From contig NZ_QNRT01000002.1 of the NCBI RefSeq assembly GCF_003315245.1, forward strand, positions 976,206-1,040,205: a DNA stretch of 64,000 nucleotides, read 5' to 3'. Shown piece after piece: positions 59,485 through 64,000 of the stretch (its first letter is position 1; each line of letters starts with the position of its first letter). The stretch comes from Arenicella xantha. GTDB lineage: Bacteria > Pseudomonadota > Gammaproteobacteria > Arenicellales > Arenicellaceae. Made by a program: the position numbers and the translations under genes. The notes beneath the pieces were generated by a model, which had not been told where the DNA came from, ran no database searches, and saw only the letters and a list, made by a program, of their open reading frames with translations.

Positions 59485-62400
59485 TTATCTCTGTTTTATT
59501 AGTTTATGTAGGTCTTGCAACTTACTCACACTCATCTCTTGGTGTGCTTTATGCGCAGCGACCATAGCTCGAGCCGAGGAAATATTAGTGAAATACGTTA
59601 CCTTATGCATCAGCGCCTCGCGCCGAATGGTATAGGAATCTTTAACCGTATCGTTGCTCGATGTCGTATTAATGACTAAGTTGGCATGACCATCGATGAT
59701 CATATCCACGATATGTGGACGACCCTCCTTAACCTTATTGATCACTTTGGTAGTGATTCCAGCGTCACGGAATACTTGTGCCGTTCCGCGAGTTGCTACA
59801 ATATCAAAACCCGACTGAGAGAGATAGCTTGCTAACTCAGTTGCAATCTTTTTGTCTGAATTCCGCACGCTAAACAACACCGTACCACTCACCGGAATGT
59901 TTGCACCAGTGCCCTGCTGAGCCTTATCGTAAGCCTCACCAAAACTACGCCCGATACCCATGACTTCGCCGGTGGATTTCATTTCAGGGCCCAACAAGGT
60001 ATCCACACCAGGGAACTTCACAAACGGGAACACCGCTTCTTTCACGGAGAAATATTCAGGAATGATTTCGTCATGAATTCCCTGCTCATCTAGACTAATG
60101 CCAGCCATACACAGCGCCGCCACTTTTGCCAACGGCCTAGAGGTTGCCTTTGAGACAAAGGGTACCGTACGCGATGCCCGTGGGTTGACTTCCAGCACGA
60201 AAATATCTTGGCCTTTAATCGCAAACTGAACATTCATCAAACCAACCACATTCAGCGCTAACGCCATTTGCTTGGTTTGTTCACGCAACTCAGCCTTGAT
60301 GTCCTCACTCAAACTAAACGGAGGCAAGGAACAGGCCGAATCACCCGAGTGCACGCCAGCTTGCTCAATATGCTCCATAATGCCGCCGATCACCACGCGT
60401 TTGCCATCACAAATAGCATCGACGTCGACTTCAATTGCATCATTCAAAAAACGATCGAGTAATACTGGTGATTCATTGGATACTTGAATCGCGGACAACA
60501 TGTAATTTTGCAATGCGGCACGGTCATGAACAATCTCCATGGCACGACCACCGAGCACATAAGACGGTCTGACGACCAACGGATAGCCGACTTCTTTAGC
60601 CATTTCTAGCGCATCTTCTTCGCTCGACGCAATGCGGTTTGGTGGCTGCTTCAAATTGAGCTGGTTTAGCAACGCTTGAAATTGCTCGCGGTCTTCAGCA
60701 CCGTGAATCGCGGTTGGCGAAGTACCAATAATCTTGGTGCCTTGCGCTTCCAATGGTCGCGCCAATTTAAGTGGAGTCTGACCACCGTATTGCACAATAA
60801 CGCCACCCGGATTCTCTTTATGCACAATCTCCAGCACGTCTTCCAAGGTCAACGGCTCAAAATACAGCCGGTCTGAGGTGTCGTAATCTGTCGACACTGT
60901 CTCAGGGTTACAGTTCACCATAATGGTTTGAAAGCCATTCTCACGCAGCGCCATAGAGGCATGTACACAACAGTAATCGAATTCAATACCTTGACCAATT
61001 CGATTCGGACCGCCGCCTAGCACCATTATTTTACGCGCATCGACTGGCTCCGCTTCGCAGTGCTGTTCATAGGTTGAATACATGTACGCAGTCGCAGTAG
61101 CGAATTCAGCAGCACAGGAGTCGACCCGCTTGTAGACTGGGCGAATATTGAGTGCATGACGCTTCTCGCGAAACGCATCTTCTGAGCATGACAATAATTC
61201 ACTCAACCGCACATCCGAAAAGCCCTGACGTTTCCAAGCAAAAACGGTGTCGGCATCAAGGTTAGCAAGCTGATGACTAGCGATTTGCTGCTCAGTTTTC
61301 ATTAAGTCTTCAACTTCAGCCAAAAACCAAGGCTCAATACCGGTCGCTTCGTGCACATCAGCAACTGACAGACCTTCGCGGAATGCATCACCGATATACC
61401 AAAGCCGCTCAGCTTTAGGCACACGCAGCGCCTGACTCAAGCGCGTAGCTCGCATATCGCCAGTTAAATCACCGAGTTGTGGCTCAAAGCCGTGGCTACC
61501 GATCTCCAGACTCCGCATTGCCTTTTGTAAAGACTCTTGGAAAGTCCGGCCAATAGCCATCGCCTCGCCTACCGATTTCATCTGAGTTGTCAGAGTATCG
61601 TCAGCTTGCGGAAATTTCACAAAATCGAAACGTGGAATTTTAGTCACCACGTAATCGATACTCGGCTCAAATGAAGCCGGTGTTAAGCCACCGGTAATCT
61701 CATTGCGTAACTCATCGAGCGTGTAGCCAATCGCCAACTTAGCAGCCACTTTAGCAATCGGAAAGCCAGTTGCTTTAGAGGCAAGCGCAGATGACCGAGA
61801 TACACGTGGGTTCATCTCGATGATGATCATTCGACCAGTCGCCGGATCGACGGCAAATTGCACGTTCGAGCCACCAGTGTCCACGCCAATTTCGCGTAAC
61901 ACAGCGAGGCTCGCGTCACGCATAATTTGATACTCTTTATCGGTCAGAGTCTGCGCTGGGGCAACGGTAATCGAATCACCAGTGTGTACCCCCATTGCGT
62001 CAAAATTCTCGATCGAACAGATGATGATGCAGTTGTCCTCGCGGTCACGCACCACCTCCATTTCATACTCTTTCCAGCCGAAAATACACTCTTCGATCAA
62101 CAACTCTTTGGTCGGAGAAGCGTCTAAACCACGTTGGCAGATTTCGACAAACTCAGTTTTATTGTAAGCAATTCCGCCGCCCGTGCCGCCCATCGTAAAG
62201 GAAGGACGAATAATCACCGGAAGACCCAGACCCTCCAGTATTTCAAAGGCCTCATCCATGCTATGAGCAATATCACCACGAACTGTCTCGAGGCCAATTT
62301 TGTTCATCGCTTTCTTAAACTTTTCGCGATCTTCGGCCTTATCGATGGCTTCTTTGGTAGCGCCGATCATCTCGACATTGTGCTTTGCCAAAACGCCTTC

Positions 62401-62712
62401 ACGCTCTAAGTCCAGCGCGCAGTTCAGTGCGGTCTGGCCACCCATGGTTGGCAGCAACACATCGGGCTTTTCAGCCTCAATGATCTTCTCCACTGCTTGC
62501 CAGCTTATCGGCTCAATGTAGGTAGCATCGGCAAAACCAGGGTCGGTCATAATGGTTGCCGGATTAGAGTTAACCAAGACAACTCGATACCCTTCCTCTT
62601 TGAGCGCCTTGCAGGCTTGTACACCCGAATAATCGAATTCACAGGCTTGTCCGATAATAATCGGGCCTGCACCAATAATCAGTACTGTTTGAATATCACT
62701 GCGCTTTGGCAT
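59485..62712 (-). CDS. carB: Carbamoyl-phosphate synthase large subunit
   Basis: 1075 residues, full length. Makes carbamoyl phosphate from bicarbonate, ATP and ammonia channelled from CarA, for arginine and pyrimidine synthesis. Two homologous ATP-grasp halves: [21 protein letters not shown] and [19 protein letters not shown] starts, [11 protein letters not shown] and [25 protein letters not shown] and [15 protein letters not shown]. The C-terminal MGS-like allosteric domain (about 940-1075) holds [15 protein letters not shown] and LVINTT. Start is 2 bp after the carA stop. Confidence 0.98.
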   Translation of the reverse strand: MPKRSDIQTVLIIGAGPIIIGQACEFDYSGVQACKALKEEGYRVVLVNSNPATIMTDPGFADATYIEPISWQAVEKIIEAEKPDVLLPTMGGQTALNCALDLEREGVLAKHNVEMIGATKEAIDKAEDREKFKKAMNKIGLETVRGDIAHSMDEAFEILEGLGLPVIIRPSFTMGGTGGGIAYNKTEFVEICQRGLDASPTKELLIEECIFGWKEYEMEVVRDREDNCIIICSIENFDAMGVHTGDSITVAPAQTLTDKEYQIMRDASLAVLREIGVDTGGSNVQFAVDPATGRMIIIEMNPRVSRSSALASKATGFPIAKVAAKLAIGYTLDELRNEITGGLTPASFEPSIDYVVTKIPRFDFVKFPQADDTLTTQMKSVGEAMAIGRTFQESLQKAMRSLEIGSHGFEPQLGDLTGDMRATRLSQALRVPKAERLWYIGDAFREGLSVADVHEATGIEPWFLAEVEDLMKTEQQIASHQLANLDADTVFAWKRQGFSDVRLSELLSCSEDAFREKRHALNIRPVYKRVDSCAAEFATATAYMYSTYEQHCEAEPVDARKIMVLGGGPNRIGQGIEFDYCCVHASMALRENGFQTIMVNCNPETVSTDYDTSDRLYFEPLTLEDVLEIVHKENPGGVIVQYGGQTPLKLARPLEAQGTKIIGTSPTAIHGAEDREQFQALLNQLNLKQPPNRIASSEEDALEMAKEVGYPLVVRPSYVLGGRAMEIVHDRAALQNYMLSAIQVSNESPVLLDRFLNDAIEVDVDAICDGKRVVIGGIMEHIEQAGVHSGDSACSLPPFSLSEDIKAELREQTKQMALALNVVGLMNVQFAIKGQDIFVLEVNPRASRTVPFVSKATSRPLAKVAALCMAGISLDEQGIHDEIIPEYFSVKEAVFPFVKFPGVDTLLGPEMKSTGEVMGIGRSFGEAYDKAQQGTGANIPVSGTVLFSVRNSDKKIATELASYLSQSGFDIVATRGTAQVFRDAGITTKVINKVKEGRPHIVDMIIDGHANLVINTTSSNDTVKDSYTIRREALMHKVTYFTNISSARAMVAAHKAHQEMSVSKLQDLHKLIKQR

Positions 62713-62714
62713 GA

Positions 62715-63863
62715 CTATTTCTCCCCGCGAACGCTGGTCGCACTGGTTTGCATCATTTGTATAAATCGTTCGAATAGTGGTGCTACATCACGTGGCCCAG
62801 GACTTGCTTCTGGATGCCCCTGAAATGAAAACGCTGGTACGTCAACACGCTCAATACCCTGAATCGTGTTATCGAACAGCGAGCGATGAGTCACTCTTAA
62901 GTTATCTGGCATAGTTGCTTCATCAACAGCAAAACCATGGTTCTGACTGGTAATCATCACTTTCTTAGTGTCTAAATCTTGTACCGGATGGTTAGCCCCG
63001 TGATGACCAAACTTCATTTTTTCGGTAGCGGCGCCTGATGCCAAGGCTAAAATTTGATGCCCGAGACAGATTCCAAAAATCGGCTTGCCGGCGGCGATGA
63101 TTTCTTGCACCGCTTTGATTGCGTAGTCACAGGGCTCGGGATCACCGGGGCCGTTGGATAAAAACACACCATCTGGATTCATCGCTAACACGTCTTGCGC
63201 GCTAGTCTGTGCAGGCACTACCTGAACATCACAACCAAGATCAACCAGAATGCGCAAAATATTGCGTTTTACGCCAAAATCATAAGCAACGACCTTGTAA
63301 GTTCCGTCGGTCTTATCCGAGTAGCCATCCGCCAGCGACCAGACCGATTGCTGCCATGAGTAAGGCACAGCGGTTGTTACTTGTTTCGCCAAGTCCATTC
63401 CTTTCAAACCAGGGAAGGCTTGCGCCGCAGCAACTGCTTGCGCGGAATCAATGTTATCACCGGTGACAATGCAGCCGTTTTGCGCTCCTTTTTCGCGCAG
63501 TATGCGAGTCAGGTGTCGTGTGTCGATATCCGCAATTGCGACAACCGAATTTTCAATTAGGTAGTCATCTAGATTCTGCGTGTTACGCCAATTGTTAGCA
63601 AGGCGGGGCAGGTCGCGAATAATCAAACCCGCGGCGCACACTGAATTGGATTCAACGTCTTCGGCATTGGTGCCGGTGTTACCTATATGCGGATAGGTTA
63701 AGGTGACCAATTGTTTCGAGTACGAAGGATCAGTCAAAATTTCTTGATATCCAGTCATCGCCGTATTGAAAACAACTTCTCCAACGCTTTCACCTGTCGC
63801 GCCAATCGACTGACCCCAAAAAAGGGTGCCATCTGCTAATGCCAGTAATGCGGTATGTTTCAC
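62715..63863 (-). CDS. carA: Carbamoyl-phosphate synthase small subunit (glutaminase)
   Basis: 382 residues from a GTG at 63863 preceded by AGGG. N-terminal CarA-specific domain ([60 protein letters not shown]), then class I glutamine amidotransferase: [12 protein letters not shown], nucleophile Cys in [14 protein letters not shown] and the His/Glu pair in [11 protein letters not shown]. Hydrolyses glutamine and passes ammonia to CarB. A strong hairpin lies about 50 bp upstream. Confidence 0.97.
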   Translation of the reverse strand: MKHTALLALADGTLFWGQSIGATGESVGEVVFNTAMTGYQEILTDPSYSKQLVTLTYPHIGNTGTNAEDVESNSVCAAGLIIRDLPRLANNWRNTQNLDDYLIENSVVAIADIDTRHLTRILREKGAQNGCIVTGDNIDSAQAVAAAQAFPGLKGMDLAKQVTTAVPYSWQQSVWSLADGYSDKTDGTYKVVAYDFGVKRNILRILVDLGCDVQVVPAQTSAQDVLAMNPDGVFLSNGPGDPEPCDYAIKAVQEIIAAGKPIFGICLGHQILALASGAATEKMKFGHHGANHPVQDLDTKKVMITSQNHGFAVDEATMPDNLRVTHRSLFDNTIQGIERVDVPAFSFQGHPEASPGPRDVAPLFERFIQMMQTSATSVRGEK

Positions 63864-63911
63864 TTTGATGCCCTGTCAGATAGAGTTTTTTGAGAAACTC
63901 AAAATTTGCTT

Positions 63912-63951
63912 AAAAAAAGGGAGAAGCCTTATAAGAGGCTTCTCCCTTTTT
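63912..63951 (-). terminator. Intrinsic terminator or attenuator upstream of carA
   Basis: Stem AAAAAGGGAGAAGCC / GGCTTCTCCCTTTTT with an 8-nt loop; on the minus strand a T-run of seven follows. It ends either the gene beyond the window edge or, since it is only 49 bp from carA, the carAB leader itself. The upstream gene is not visible, so the two cannot be separated. Confidence 0.85.
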
Positions 63952-64000
63952 GGGTAATTTGTTCGGCTTGTTCTGGTGGCCTTATCATCGCGCGGTATTT

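Overview
This window looks like the chromosome of a free-living, probably marine gammaproteobacterium outside the Enterobacterales. Conserved blocks support this: infC-rpmI-rplT-pheS-pheT-ihfA-merR, carA-carB-greA next to divergent rlmE/yhbY, and ftsH-folP-glmM-tpiA-secG-tRNA-Leu(GAG). Marine-type accessory genes accompany them (a TonB receptor with its own sigma/anti-sigma pair, a TorF-type barrel, a second-type EF-G). No prophage, insertion sequence or CRISPR array was seen.

1-14.8 kb: the end of an EamA transporter and a small lipoprotein, then an exopolysaccharide (EPS) locus. Two divergent arms carry a nucleotidyltransferase-like protein, a phosphoglycosyl transferase and a fused WecG-type transferase (minus), and a Wza-like exporter, Wzz-like protein, Wzy-like polymerase and GT2 (plus). 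A third, minus-strand operon runs response regulator > H-NOX > hybrid histidine kinase > Wzx-like flippase > GT2. A 17-bp motif (TAAATGATAATAATGAT) lies 39-41 nt before the first start codon of all three operons, always in the same orientation. Together this reads as a nitric-oxide-sensing phosphorelay built into the EPS locus it controls, and it is the main discovery candidate.

14.8-24.8 kb: EF-G, a small orphan protein, a cold-shock protein, comM, a LysR regulator, then glnK-amtB divergent from a TorF-type outer-membrane protein. Two near-perfect sigma-54 promoters face outward from a tandem pair of NtrC-like sites placed almost exactly midway between them.

24.9-40.8 kb: the ihfA/pheST/L20/L35/IF3 block (infC apparently starting at AUA), tRNA-Val, a DUF937 protein, a dicarboxylate/amino-acid symporter, glutamate-type dehydrogenase, a sigma factor/FecR/TonB-receptor signalling system and a TauE/SafE permease.

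41-51.6 kb: a kinase/tandem-receiver/YHS operon, uvrB, a lone FimT/GspH pseudopilin, tRNA-Asn, and a two-gene operon pairing a FabH-like ketosynthase with a multi-pass membrane protein ending in a Fis-type helix-turn-helix (a candidate signal synthase/receptor pair). Just upstream is an orphan intrinsic terminator with a structured, probably non-coding RNA. A nitroreductase and a 2Fe-2S ferredoxin follow.

51.7-64 kb: housekeeping genes, all minus strand except yhbY. Assignments rest on motif reading and gene order; no database search was run.
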